Of a DNA stretch of 64,000 bases, positions 1 through 13,900 are shown piece after piece. The notes below the pieces were generated by a model, which searched no databases, was not told the DNA's origin, and was given only the letters and a program-made list of their open reading frames with translations. The stretch is from contig OX393562.1 of NCBI GenBank assembly GCA_947652115.1, positions 1,731,294-1,795,293 on the forward strand, written 5' to 3'. The DNA comes from Blastomussa wellsi. Taxonomy: Eukaryota > Cnidaria > Anthozoa > Scleractinia > Plerogyridae. The translations under genes and the position numbers were made by a program. Every line of letters starts with the position of its first letter. Positions within the stretch are counted from its first letter, which is position 1.

Positions 1-1
1 A

Positions 2-3000
2 AGATTAAAAAATATTATAAATGGAGCACCATGTGTTTTGTTTATGAAAGGATCGCCCCAGGAGCCTCGTTGTGGTAAGGAATGCAGGTCTTGTTTTTTC
101 TTTTAGCAGAAATACAGCAGCCCAAATGGCTGCAGAGCAGAGCTCAATAACCATGGAAATTGGAAAACCATGCATGCACAGAAATAGGAGAACTGAACTA
201 TGCAGTTGATTTTTCATGGCTAGCGGCATGGTTTGCAGGCAAATGCAACTTATGAATAATGATGTCACACAACATGGTGGCCGTACAAAAGTCATGTATA
301 CTCCAGAAACAGGTCAACCTTGTTAGCGTTAAAGGACAAGGTTACTCAAAAAGGCTTTTAGGCTTGGCATCATCAGTCTATATATATTACGTCTTGGGAT
401 GAAAACTTTGCTGCTTGAAACTTATAGCAATTAACTTCTGAGTGTGCACCAGGCAAGTTGTTAATATGTAACATGTCATGATGTTTGGTTTTGTTCTTTG
501 ACTTTAGGGTTCAGCAGGCAGATGGTGGAGCTTTTGAATAAACATGGAGCAAATTACAGTCATTTTGACATTCTTACAGACAATGACGTCAGACAAGGTA
601 ATAGAACTTGCATCCGACTTGTCAAGTACATGTACATTGTACATTATTATTAAATTATTAAAAATTATTGTTAGCATAACAGGGTACAAAGAAGTTCAAT
701 TTTCCAGCTTGCGCTTTGGGCAAGGTGTAGCCAGGATATACTAGCCCAGAGGAAAAATCCTCAGAAGTGTGATGAATTAATTAATTAACTAGCCCGATGG
801 CAAAACGGCTATCGGACACTAACGTCCGTGTACGTTGCATAAATTATTTTTATCTGTTGCATTAAAATTTTTTCTGCATATTAATTAATTAAAAAAATTA
901 CTTTGAAATATGCAATTCCAAGAATCTTACAATAAAAATTGACGATTTTACAAGCGCTTTACAAGGACTGGGTCCAAATTTATCACAAAAAGTCAGCGTG
1001 TGACGTCAGTTTGTTTGCTGTTCCACTGGATGGGGCGTTGTCCTAAAGGAAACAATTCATCTTTAAGGCACACATTTGACTTTGACAGTACCTTATTGTA
1101 TCCCAGGACTTGAAATAAGTATTATCTGCTGGTTGTAGGAACAATTAGATTAGATTTCTGCCTGATGGGTGAGGGCCCAGCGTGCAAGCTGGAATTGAAG
1201 TTGTTTTTCAAGCCCTGTATCCAGGCAGAGAAATGGCTACTGCGTCAAGCCAAGTGGTCCATACCATTGCAGCTTAAACCTGGTTTCTATAGCAACTAGC
1301 ACTAAGTGTATTTCTACTTCCCCCTATGTAGAATTCTTGTGCAGTGCAACTCATTTTAAATAGACCTGGGCAGATTATAGACACTGTGAGAGTCACAAGT
1401 GTCTTGCCCAAGTACACAATGCTCTGAGCCTGGCCAACGCTTGAATCCAGGTAGAAAAAAATATGATTACTGCATCAAGCCAGGTCACCCTTCTGTATAT
1501 ATATAATTATTTTGATTTCTTATAGGTTTGAAGGTATACTCTAACTGGCCAACATATCCACAGCTTTATGTTAATGGTGAATTAATAGGAGGCCTAGACA
1601 TTGCGAAGGTAAACAAATCTCTTGTTACTCGGAGCTTATGATAACACAGAATCATCATTTACTATCAAATGAAAATTTTGTTTTCTGCTGAGAGGAATTA
1701 TTTTTAATTTTTAGGAATTAGCAGCAAGTGGAGATCTAGCTTCGACATTACCAACAAATGAGGATCTCAACAAAAGGTTTCAGCTATGTCTGATATAGTT
1801 ACCAGTAATCTAGGTGTAGATTTGCTTGTAGACAATGGTTCAGTGGGAAAGCTAAGGGATAGGGTGTAGCTAGGCTAGGAAATCAAATGGTTTAATTCCC
1901 AGTAAGTTAGTTGTTATAATTATTATACATTTACACTGAGATAAATTCCTTATTTGTTACATGTTGGTTTTAATTTGTATTTATTTTAAGGCCTCGCCTT
2001 AATACTGCATTCTAGATAATCGTGTTCCCTGTGGCACAATCCCCTGTTCATCACTGAGTATCGACTATAATAATTTATAGTCAGTGACATAGCAAGAATT
2101 GATTTCGTGGATAGTGTCAGTATTGCTGTTATTTTTATTTTTTAGGTTACAATCACTTATTTCATCTGCTCCAGTGATGGTGTTCATGAAAGGAAGCCCT
2201 GATGTGAGTTAACTTAACTTATAACTGTATTTTAATAATAAGATTTTATTTTGACTATCTGTGGTTAAGTGTTTACTGCTACTACCTGTAGCCAGTGCAA
2301 GAACAGTTATCTTGCCCCTCCCAAAAATACCCTGCACCGGAATACCTGAATGAAAATTTTCTGGTTTTAAAATACTTTATTCTTGTTTTTACAATAATAT
2401 TGCTTCTGTAGGTCCCTAGGTGTGGATTCAGTAAAAAGATATGCGAGATCTTCAAAAAATATCCCAGGTGGGTAGAGATGTTCTCAAAACTTTTATCCTT
2501 TTGTCCCAGTAGGGTGTGATTTTTATTGTGAATTTGTACACTGTAGTTGTTTTAATAGACTTATGTTTTTGTTCCTGTTTTCAGCATCCAGTTCAAGTCT
2601 TTTGATATATTGGAAGATCAAGAGGTTGGCAGTCTTTTTTGTCGTGATTACAACTGAAATAATATTAACAACTAAGTTTCCCATATTTTACTAAATTTAT
2701 TGGTATTTGACAGTATTTCTGGTGTCCCGGGTTGTTCCTGGTTTTAGTACATGCCATTTTTACCAGTTATATATATTAGAAACTGCAGGTCATTTCAAGG
2801 GGGGGATGTACCCTTCCCCTAGATCTGTCCCTGGGGACGATTGAAAGAAAGGTAATATTCCAACCCAACCCCCTTATGCCTACCATTTTTCACTGGCACC
2901 CAGTTGCTATTTTATGAGGGCTGTATTCAGTTCAAGCATTCTTTTGCGATTTACATGCATGTGCTAAAGGGGAGTACATTGTACCTTTTCCAGTAAGGTC

Positions 3001-3559
3001 TCTGTGGAATCATGGGACTCCTGTGGGAGAAGTGGAGAGGCTTTGAATCTAATAAACACAATCAATTATTAACAATATTACAAAACTGCAAGAAATGGCA
3101 TTGGGTTGTCAGTGCTTTGGACCAGAATTATTTTGATTGTAATTTTTCACTAGGTTCGACAAGGTCTGAAGACTTACTCCAACTGGCCGACTTATCCTCA
3201 AGTGTATGTTAAGGGAGAGCTGATTGGTGGCCTTGACATCATAACGGTAGGTGTACAGAGGCTGAGGAAATGTTTGCTACTTTAAATTTACATTACTGCA
3301 AGTGAGGTTTTTGCAAAACTTGTTTGGTCAGGTTGGTGAACATCTCCACTTAGAGAAAGAAATAACTTGCTTGCAGTTTATACACATACATTTTGTTTTT
3401 GTTGAATAACTTCTTTGTAATTAAACAACTTACCCCAGTTCAGTTCAATGGTGCAAAGCACATCTGATTTGTTATAAGCGAGTTGTTTATATCAATATTG
3501 GTGTTTCTTTATAGGAACTTGACCAAGATGGAGAACTAGAAAGTTCCTTGACAGGGTGA
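2..3559 (+). CDS. GLRX3: Glutaredoxin-3 (monothiol glutaredoxin, PICOT), 3' part of gene
   Basis: Nine exons can be joined in frame: 2-74, 508-597, 1526-1608, 1715-1776, 2146-2203, 2412-2467, 2585-2624, 3154-3246, 3515-3559 (stop TGA). They give the last 199 residues. The window opens at the start of the first glutaredoxin domain ([17 protein letters not shown], then FSRQ), so the N-terminal thioredoxin-like domain and start codon lie upstream. Both Grx domains have the monothiol CGFS site: the first is split across the 74/508 junction, the second is whole in the exon at 2412. Both also carry the glutathione-binding signatures WPTYPQ and GGLDI. In other animals GLRX3 binds bridging [2Fe-2S] clusters with BolA2 in the cytosol and serves cytosolic iron-sulfur delivery. 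The donor after 2624 (GTTGGC) is weak, but the join restores the conserved [13 protein letters not shown]. Identification is very secure; exon edges are inferred from phase and family alignment. Confidence 0.95.
681..830. repeat. Dispersed repeat, copy 1 (inside GLRX3 intron)
   Basis: Shares long blocks with 19671-19901: GAAGTTCAATTTTCCA, a GTAGCCAGGATNNACTAGCCC block, CTCAGAAGTGT and CTATCGGACACTAAC. This copy is shorter than the one in the RNF139 intron. Ends are roughly inverted (GTACAAAGAAGTT against GTACACGGACGTT), which suggests a small non-autonomous DNA element. Confidence 0.7.
1362..1460 (-). mobile_element. SINE fragment in GLRX3 intron
   Basis: The stretch with CACTGTGAGAGT and AAGTGTCTTGCCCAAG matches, on the minus strand, the body of the SINE copies at 44188-44515 and 58105-58345. 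Head and tail are missing. Confidence 0.55.
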
Positions 3560-4945
3560 AATCAGCTTGCATATAATATTAACCAAGATTGTTGCAAGAT
3601 CACCTTTGAAGTATTGAACACGACTGTGGATCAATAATTATTACAATTACCTGGGCCATAAATTTTGAAGTTCAGAATTAGATTCTGGAAGTGAGCAATT
3701 GAAACAAGTAGTCTGAAATTGTGTTATGATTGTCGCTTTTAAAGTTACTTCAGTTTCCAGTCTGATTTGACCCCAAGGTTGTATTAAGAACTTGCAAATA
3801 AAATACACTTTAAAATAATTTATTATTGTCCGATAATTATTGAAAACTCGCCTCCCAACCACCAGCCAGTGCCATGTACCTTTTGCCTATATCAAAACAA
3901 GTCTTCTGGTGAAACCATTGATATGGAAATTAGTTATCACATCTATTATTCATCATGCAAGTGTAACTCATCTTCTGATAATGGTTTTACATGAGGTTTC
4001 ATTTTGAAATAATTGGCCTAACTAATGGTGAAAAGTAAAAGATACCTTGCATGTAACCTCCAAAAAAACTCAAATAAAAATAAAACAATTGTAATGTGAC
4101 TTGATCAGTACAAGGTGACTGTTGCTTTTATTACTGAATAAAATATTAATATACACATTCATATACAAGTTGTTAACTTCCTCAAGCTTAATTGTGTCTA
4201 AAGAAACAATAGAATATAGACAACACCTTGTGTTACAAAACCACAAAAGGTGGTAATTATTTTTATTTGGCCACTGAGTAAGCTTCTTGCAAATGAGAAA
4301 CAAGGTCGCAGCGAGATGGCAGTACTTCTTATTTGAGACAACTTGAGTTGCATAGTGCAAGGTTGTTACTAACTACATGTAACTACCTTGCAAACACTTC
4401 CTTAACAATCAGAAAGAGGAACTGTAACTTGAAGACTATTTTTGAATTTATCAAGAGTAATTACAGATAAGTGGCTCATTTAATAATGGCCTGATAATGT
4501 CAGGGCAAGAGAAAACAAAAATATTTAGGCTACCAATTCAAAAGACTACTGAAAATAAAAATTACCAGGGCTTTCAAAATTATGTACAAATGCACTAACA
4601 CAGATAAGGAGAAAAGGTCCTTCAGAATATAATAAATTCTAATAGTAATATCACATAGAACTCGAAGCTGCTTCTTTCAACATTACTAACTACAAAAGTT
4701 TCTGATTAAATTACTTCATGTAACATGTATAGATCTCTGAACTCAAATTTCAACGATCGGGAACTAGTTTCAAGGAACTTTAGGTGCAAGTCCTACGCAC
4801 AATTTACAAACAAAATGAAAAATTTGCTGCTACGAACACAAATACTGGTACTACTGTAGTTGAATGAAGCATAACTTTATAAGCACACTTTCCATGTTGT
4901 GACATCATCAGTCTTTTAACAAAGTGTCAGTGCACACAGATAATG
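3560..4945. other. Convergent 3' region between GLRX3 and PUF60
   Basis: Holds the 3' UTRs of two convergent genes. Short open frames here are AT-rich and have no recognisable domain. TTTATT at 4127-4132 and 4262-4267 would read as AATAAA on the minus strand and could end PUF60 transcripts. I see no further gene. Confidence 0.6.
3797..3802 (+). promoter_or_regulatory. Candidate poly(A) signal of GLRX3
   Basis: A canonical AATAAA lies about 240 bases after the GLRX3 stop codon, before the convergent PUF60 gene. Other AATAAA-like hexamers occur nearby in this AT-rich stretch, so assignment is tentative. Confidence 0.45.
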
Positions 4946-7900
4946 CTACCCAGACAGTTCTCCTGCACCAAATTTGAGTTCATCGTAACCCTCGGCTTTA
5001 ATAACTCTGCCTCCAAACCATCTTCCATTGAGGGCGTTAGCTGCACTCTCAGTTTCTGTAAAGAAAGGAAACAGATAATTCAAGACTGTTCTAAAATTTG
5101 CGGAGGTTTGGAGTGATCATGTGGGACTAGGCTCCATTTTGAAAGCCAATGAAAATGTGCTATTTTAACAATAATTTTTTGGAGGGAGACTTTTAAATAG
5201 CTGTATTTTCACAAGTTTCGTTCGCGGTTACATGCAATGTATCCTAAAAAGATCAATGAAGCCATCATCTAAAGTGCCTATGAAGCCTATAATTTACTAG
5301 GTATTTGAAATACACAAATAACACTGTTGTTTAAATAATCGCCCTCCACCCCGCCCCGCCCCTGATAGTAGCCAGCACTAGTACCCAGAATACTGCATCC
5401 CCCCATACACACATGAACATTCTCAGCAAAAAACTAATAATATTATTAGTTACCTGACGCTTGTGTGAACTCCACAAAGATTTTAACTATGACCTCAGCA
5501 TCCTCTTCTTCACCTTGCTTCTCGTTATAAATCACAACTCTATTGACTGTACCAAACTTGCTACACTCGTCTGTCACCTCGTGTTCCAAGTCTTCATCTA
5601 AATCTTCAACTCCAACCATGTTACGCAGAACAAGCACTTTGGACTGAGGACAAGAACACCATAGACAAAGCATTAACTACATGTACATGTGTGACTACAC
5701 TGACAATGTTTGCCTACTGAGACTTGCTAGCGCTGTAGCTAAGCATCAAGCATGAACATACGATCAAACAATTAATGATGTAATATTATAGGCTGGTTTG
5801 AAACAATTTCAAAGTTTTATGGTGGGTTTGGTGAACATTTGCAATAAAAGCAGCAAACATCTATTCCTATTCTGACAGTCTTCTCAATAGAAAACTGTAG
5901 ACAGATGTAGGCTAAAACAAAGTGTTATTAATTATCTGGGCACTTCAACCAACTTAGCCCGCGTTGCAGACGGATAAAACCACTGGTATAGTCCATCTGC
6001 GCAACGGCTCCCAAAAGCTTGTTCCATTTACAAGAATCTGTGTATTCATTTCTGATTGGCTAGTATCATATTGCTTTCTATCAAGCTTTTAGATTGTTCC
6101 AATTTTAATTTACTTCACGTGCAGTAGACGTGCAGTCAACTGTGCAGTCACATAACGAGTTAATATTCCTTGTTTTTCCAGTGTCTTCCTATCGCACCGG
6201 AAGCGCTCGTGGTTCCAGTGTTGTCGTTGTGATATCGCTCTTGCAATCGCAATCGGAGTCCCAGCAGACATTTAAGTTCTTCTAACTTTTCTATCTGCTC
6301 AAGAAGTCGTCTTTGTTTTTTCAGTTCTGCAGCACAGTTTTTGCAGATGTGCTTGCTTATCGATTGGATCGATAACTCCAGACTATTCAATTCGGCAAGC
6401 ATGTTGAATTGTTTCCACCCTTTCTCGAGCAATTACTCTTTCGTACAATAAATGGCAAGATGAGTGAGACAAGTCAAATGCTGTCCTCACCTCACTTTTG
6501 CGTGACAGCTTCTGCATGACCATGTATCTTGCGTTACTTCCTGATATTGACATGTTCTCCTCGTGGCTTATGCTGCTCTCTGCAACCTTCCGCTGAGTTT
6601 CTTCCTCTATCTTGGCACGCACCTCAGCCTGCTGTTGAGCGATGACCTGAGCCGACTGTTGCTGTTGGAGCTGCTGCTGTTGGAGCTGTTGTTGTTGTTG
6701 TACTAGCTGTTGCTGTTGTAACTGCTGATGTTGAAGCTGTTGCTGCTGCAGCTGCAGCTGTTGGACTGCTGCTGGTTGGACTGGAAGACCTGTGGTTGTG
6801 ACCACAGGAGTCGCAGCAACTGGTGTCACTACTGCTGCTGGTGGTCCTGTGAATAGTTAAGAGTAAAATTTTAATCAATTAAAAATTATCAATAATACAC
6901 TGTTTTGATAGTGCTACTGCCAGTCCACCTTTTAATAACACACAGACTTAAAAGTTTAAAACCCAAGTAACTTACAATTTCATTTTTCACTGCCGTCAAT
7001 CATAATATTATGATAAAAACCAAACCCGAAACAAAATGGAAAGAAATCTGCCAATCACATTACCTGCCAACAGAGCTGTAGAAGCTGTCATTATTGGTTG
7101 AGCGGCAATACTTGTCGACATCACTCCTGGTGCGAGAGTTCCAGGGGCCAAAGTGCCAGCTGCCATAGTTGGTAAAGCAACCAAGCCTGCTGTACCCACA
7201 ATGGAAGTGATTACCGTACTTCCAGCGATTGTGATTGCTGGAACTGAGAAAGAAAGCAAAGAGAACTTGTTGCTGAATCACAACAAATGCTACAATTTTT
7301 TAAACATCTCTTACTAATTGCTGACATCCCTACAAGGTGGCCATTTCTTTAAGATGCACACTTCTCCAAGGCAAACGCTTCCCACTACGTGGCCAAATGT
7401 AATGTTGATACATGCGTGTAGATCAAGAGTGAGATAAGGTAGACACTATTTTCCCTTTCTTTAAGGTGGGAACCCCCCTTCCCCCATGACAGACAAATCT
7501 TGAAGGTCAAGACACCTCTCTAAAGTGGACACCTTCAATTTTGGGCAAAATGTACAGGTAGCCGAATTCCAAACAAAGTAGCCGACACTTTTCATCGGCC
7601 ATCAGTCCTTATTGAAAGCATTGCTATGGTAACCTTAATTAGGTTCCAGACGCCTCCCTTAGATGCACATCCCACCCCATAAGCAGGACAGATCTCTATT
7701 TAAAGTGGAACCTCCACTGATGGACAAACAGCTAGTGCTTCAGGCAAGAGTTAAAATGAATATGAATCCTTACATGTACTTGTTAGGCCCTGCTCCTGAG
7801 CTTGTATCTTTGCCGATACTGCAGCAGCAGCCATAGCTGCCGCTGGAGGCAGTGTTCCATTACCAGCCTGTGCTGATGCTGGAGGTGTGATGGCACGGCC

Positions 7901-10900
7901 AACTCTTAGGTACTGTCCTCCGAGGTCAAACAGGTTCATAGAAGCAATAGCATCAGTTGCAGACTGTTGGTTTTCGTACTCCAAGAAGCCGTATCCCTTG
8001 TGTTTTCCTGGCATGGTGTCTGGAGCTAGCATGCAGCTTTGTACTCGACCAAATGCTTCAAACACACTTAAGTGAAAACAAAATTGAGCACAGATGTGAG
8101 ATTTTCAATTTTTTTGTCCTATAATTGCACATGCATGTTAGAACAGCAACTGCAGAAAGCTGTTATTTGTGTATGCATTGGTTTTGCATTACTCTGTTTA
8201 TTAGTGATTGGTTTAGAAAATTCACAGCACTTTGATCATCACCAATCAGAAGTAAAATCAAAACCAATTGTGATTTTCTCACACATGTTTTCAGTTGATT
8301 TTGATTGCTCCACTGGATTTGTTGTCATCCATTTTCACTGGCCAGTGATTAATTTGGTTTTTGTTTGATGACAATTGAAAATCGCTCAAACTGTGCTATT
8401 TAAAAAGCAAGATGCTTCCTTGGATTACCGTTGTATATGGGTCTCAAACATTATTATTATTATTTTTTTTTTTTTTTTGGGGGGGGGGGGGGGGGTGAAT
8501 AAATGGCCAGATTGTTGCACTTAGTTTACACTGTACATGCATAACCACCTTTTGATGTCGTCTTCAGCCAAGTCTGGATGAACTGAAGCCACATAAATTC
8601 TTGCGTATTTCTTTGCTTCCTGTTCAAACTGCTCAATGAGTGGAGCAGCTTGTGGGACATTACTTGGACGGCCCACCTGAAGCCAAGACAACAATATAAT
8701 TATAACATAAGCAAAGAGCAAAAAAGCACTCTAATAAACATTAATAAGTTATATGAACCTGACAATATAACTTATAGATCTATACAAACCTTGATGTTCC
8801 TCCCACCAAGCAGAACTCCATTCATTTGTTCCAAAGCAAGTTGAGCTGCCTCAGGTAAATCATACTCCACAAAGGCAAAACCCTTCAGACAGAAAAAAAA
8901 CATCAGTTTATGGAATCCACTCAGTTAAAACACATCTACATGTATGGGCACCCTTGGACTTGGGGGAGGGGGGCTGTAACCTCCATGCCCAAGAAAATTA
9001 CACAATTTTTGAATAAGTTAGCATTAAACCGGTATACAACCGCCCAAAAATCGCAACTGCTGTTGCCTGAATCGTGAGTGTTTTGCCCCAAAAATGTCGA
9101 AAATTGTTGAAACTGGCTCATATGCCCATGTTAAAACAGATACTAGTTAGATTTACAATTTACATGCATATAATTATCATAAAGAGCCCACCTTGTGCTT
9201 CATTGTGAGGGGATCCCAGGACAAGTCAATCTTTTTTATTGGGCCAAAAGGAATAAATGCCTGTCGCACATGCTCTTCGCGCAGTTCAAAGTTAATGCTC
9301 CCAACATAGACCCTGTGAAAGCAGAGGGAAACTTTCATGTTTAATAAATGGCATATAATTATTGCTGAAAACATCAAACACGCTGGGTCTAGCAGAAACT
9401 TTCTCTGGTCTTAAAGTATTTACCATTAGAAAAAAATTTGTTCTGATTGGCTATCAAACATTGTGTATTTGTCAAATTTCAAAGTTTGAAGCAACACCAG
9501 GCAACGTTTCACCCGAGCGATCACAAAAGTGTTCTGACGAGAAATAAAATTAATTATTTTTTGTGGCCACAACTATTTACAGGTGAAGGTGCAGGTTGAC
9601 GAAACTTTTGGAATAAAACACCATAAAACAAATTGGGGCGACTTTTGTCTGGCTGTCTCGGTTTTGTATGGAATCAATTTTCTGTAAATCATTCAATTTC
9701 ATCCGCTGGACAAAAGCAGAATGATTAATTAATGAAGTTAAATCTCGCAATTTTTTTAAAACCCTTCAGTTCACTATATAACAATGTTAAATTTGACAAA
9801 ATTTTTGCAGGCATGAAATTTATTTATTTCCAATATACATGTACTTTTGAGAATGCCCGGGCAAAACGTGGTCTGGCATTGCTTCAAACTTGAAATTTGA
9901 CAAGCAAACACACAACATCTGAGAGCCATTTGGAACATGTTTTTTTTCCTCACATGACCATGCTTAGATTCAACTGACGGCATCAGCCAGTGCTGTTATA
10001 ACACACAAGCAAGTTAAAAGGTACCTGCACATAAGGGCAAGGGCCCTTTGCCGCTGCGCAGCTGTTTGCAGTGCAGACATCTGCTGCTGTTGAAGAGCTT
10101 GTTGTTTGGCCAACACCTACAAACAAGACCAAGTATTTTAATTACCGCAACAACACAGACTGCAACTGACCCTTTTGCTTGAACAACCTGCTGATAATAA
10201 ATTATTTAATTACTTACATTATCAGGTACACTGCATGCAATATGATTGGACAGCAGTTATTCTAACACTGTTTTGGCAAAGTACAGTACATGGCCATAAA
10301 TCCTAACTTTATCAGGTCTGTTTTCAATTGCCCTCAACTTAGTAAAAGTTTCTTGCCTGATTGGAAGACAAAATTACTATAGTCGAGGCAAATTTGCCCA
10401 ACAAAGTTATCTAGTCTTAACAGTTTTTATTAAGACTCTGTAACTCATGTGATGATGATGTTGATAACATCAAACATTTCTTATAAACAAAAACATTTCA
10501 TCTTTTTAAAAATCATGATTGACAGCCATACTTTCTGCTGACTCGACCTTTTGGTTCCATTATCACATGACATAATACAGTAACTTACCTGTTGCACAGA
10601 CTGTTCCATCGCAAATCTCTTGGCTTTCTTGAGCATCTCTTCCTGCTGGTAGGTGAGAGGGGGCAAAGCTTTCTTAACTTCAGAAGGGCGTGGCTGCATG
10701 CCGCCAGCACCTGGTCCAATGACCAGCTCACCTTTAGAACCATCATCAATAGGTTGGTCTTCTGTGTCACCATTTGCCGCAGCAGCACCCGGTGAATCTA
10801 TTGGATAATTAATGTGTCTTAATTGCATTTTAAAGACAATCACTGATCAACTACATGTAGCAAGATGCTTGTATTTTGTGAAGAAAAAAGGTTTGCCCTG

Positions 10901-13900
10901 CTTGCGAAGGATAGTATTCAATTCTTGTATTAAGCCAACTTTTGGAAAAACGTAAGCCAAACTGTAGTTTTGAATGAAAAGTTTATTATTTGTGCCTTTT
11001 AAGCTGATATGAACTTTTATCTTTAGTGTTGTGCAAATTTCAGGGGGAAAAAGAAAAAAAATATATTTTTTTCACAATTTGAAGCTGTTTGTGAAAAATA
11101 ATGTTTAAAAAGTTTTCTGGATAAATATGTCAGTGGAAGAAATTAGATGAACATCGTACATTTCACTACAGGTACAAATTACAATTAACCAGCATAGACT
11201 AGTTTTACCACCAAAGATCGAGTCAATGTCACGACGTTTGTTATCCTGGCATCAAGCCATAGCTGCAGGGACTAACTTGATTTGGATGCAAAAGACAAAA
11301 ACAGAGAAAGAGAAAAAAAGAGAAAGAAAGGAAACAGAAATGTTATAACACATCAGTTGTATCAAATACAATCAACTGGGATAAAACAGCTGAACTGCAC
11401 CAACATTATCTTTAAATTATTTTATCATTACTTTAAGCATTTTCAGGACAGATCAGTCCAAGGCAGAAAGGTGCAAACAGGCTTGTACATGTACAGCCCT
11501 TATTATAGCACCAACCCATGAAATACAAAACACTGAACCGAGGCCAGACCACAACACCGGGAACTCCGTGCCTCAGTCTTTACGAGAAGTGTGTGGGTTC
11601 TTTAACGTCCCTTACTAGCCATGTGACACTGAAGGTACAGGAGACAGGGCCTACAGTTTATAGTCCTTTTCCAAGGAGACTTGAACGTCTAACCATTTGC
11701 AGATGTCACTGCAAAGGTAGCACGTTCTCCTCAATTTTTTTTAAGACCCTGAGTGTTGGTCCGGTCAGGGTACTTGAACCCTTAACCTCCTGCACAGCAG
11801 TCTGGTGTTGAACCAACTGAGCTAACCAGACAGCAGTGTGCCATATTCACAGTCATCCAGTCACCCAAGACAACTAGAGTAATTCAAAACATTGTCTGTT
11901 ACAGTACTGCTCAGAAATAAGCATCCCAAAATGTACGTGTATGCATTGCGTATATACGCATACGCGTATGCATATATACGCATATGTACATATACATACG
12001 CGTATACTCTGTGTGCGCGTATGCTCATTTGTATGTATGAGCTAGCTTATTGTTGTTTCTTTTGTTGACAGTTGATTGTTCTTTCAATGACCTGACATTG
12101 CTGCATTTAAAAAGTGCATGGAAGACTACCTACAGAGACCATTTGACCGTTTAAAATCACCGATTTGCACAGAATAGAACCAGATATATCATTTTGTCTG
12201 CCATGACGTTTCAATAAGCAAGCGACTCAGCTCGCGCCGTCGCGTGCCGGAAGACGAAAACTTTATCTTGCGAGTTAATAATTGTGAATGTTGGCTGAGT
12301 ATTTTTGATAAGCTTGAATGAAAACTCTAATCAATTTGACTCAAAATACTGTTTAAAAGCTAGGTACTTTGCGGCAAGACAAACAAGTTCAACTCATTAA
12401 AAGAATCATAAAGAGACGACCCATTCAATAAAAGCAAGTGACATGTTTACGTTTACAAACTCTCAAGAATACGGCAGGGATAGTCGCCGGCGAAAAACAT
12501 TGTTTCTACCTGTAAAGATCATTTCATCGTTAAATCGCCACTTTACGACAAATAGAACCAGAGATATCATTTTCACTACTTGTCGTGTGACACTAAAAAA
12601 GACAATCAATTAGAAAACAAGTCACGTCGACGCGTGCCGAAAGACTGCAACTTTATCTCGCATAAAAGTTAATAAGTGTTCACAACGTATCATAAAAACT
12701 TCCATAGAACATCGTTTCTACCTATAAAGATCGTTTCACTGTTTAAATCACCGATTTACGCCGAATAGAACCAGAGATATCATTTTCGTGACTTGCCACG
12801 ACTAGCCGGCGCATGTCGAAATTATAATGGAATGAAGTTCCAGCAAATTCAATGGACTCACTGGCCTGGGTAAAAAAAGAATTGACATAAGCAGCACCGC
12901 AAAAAAACTTAAAAAAATGTCAAATGTCAAATAAATCAAAAAATATTCTATTTGCCGTGACTCAAAAGACAACAAACAATTAGCAAGAGACTCGATGGCG
13001 CGTGCCTTAGACAAAAGCTGTCTCCCGCAAACTCATTTGACAAGACAACCTTTTTACAAACAAATCATTTCATCTCGATTTTTGTCGAATACCAGAATGT
13101 GTTCGTTCGATATTCATTCTAGAACTACGTACTTCAAGACAAGACAAAGTTTAACCCATATGAAGAGAAGTTTAATGACAACGCACTGAATGAATGCAAG
13201 TGACGCGTTGCTAACAAAGCCAGGCGCGAAATAATGCGTGACAGATTCCACGAATGTTTCTTTCTGACTCAAAACTTGCTAGCTGTCGGAAAAATCTATT
13301 GGTTTCACTGATGACTATTCTTTTTGGTACATCTTTTTATTAGTTTAGCAGATGATTTTCTTTTCCCAGACAAAAAGACAACCAAGTATGCACAGGGTCC
13401 GAAATTGCGACCAGCTGGTCGCCAATGCGACTGAAAATTGAACGTTGGCGACCAGAATTTCATAGCTAGTTGCCAACAGGTGACTAACTTTTAGCGTTGT
13501 GTCAATGTTTTGAACGAGCGCCCAAGGAATTAAATCGAAAAATTTGACCAGTTTTCAAACTAAGAGAGCTATCTATTCAACGAAAACTCCTTTTCAACTG
13601 AAATGTAAGCTACACAATAATTTAATTCCATTATACATGCGAGTCTTGAGGCACCTGCATAAAAAAGTTAATTTCGGACCCTGATGCAAAGCAAGTAGGC
13701 CGTGCTAATTATTCGCCGATGGCAAAGAATAACAAAGAACTGTGTATATGCGTATGCGTATACGAGTATATACGCGTATACATGCATATGCGTATGCATA
13801 TATACGCGTACGAGCTGCGTATGCGATGGACGCTTATTTCTGGGCGGTACTGTAGATGAGTCAAGTCTGAATCTGTTAAATTTTCACATGTTAGGTAAAG

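Noticed and set aside
8072..8368. 98-codon open frame with hydrophobic stretch
   Set aside because: It lies wholly in a MITE-like element inside a PUF60 intron, antisense to the gene.
11941..12025. Alternating purine-pyrimidine block as a CRISPR-like or satellite array
   Set aside because: No constant unit with spacers. It is the subterminal part of a DNA transposon and recurs inverted at the other end.
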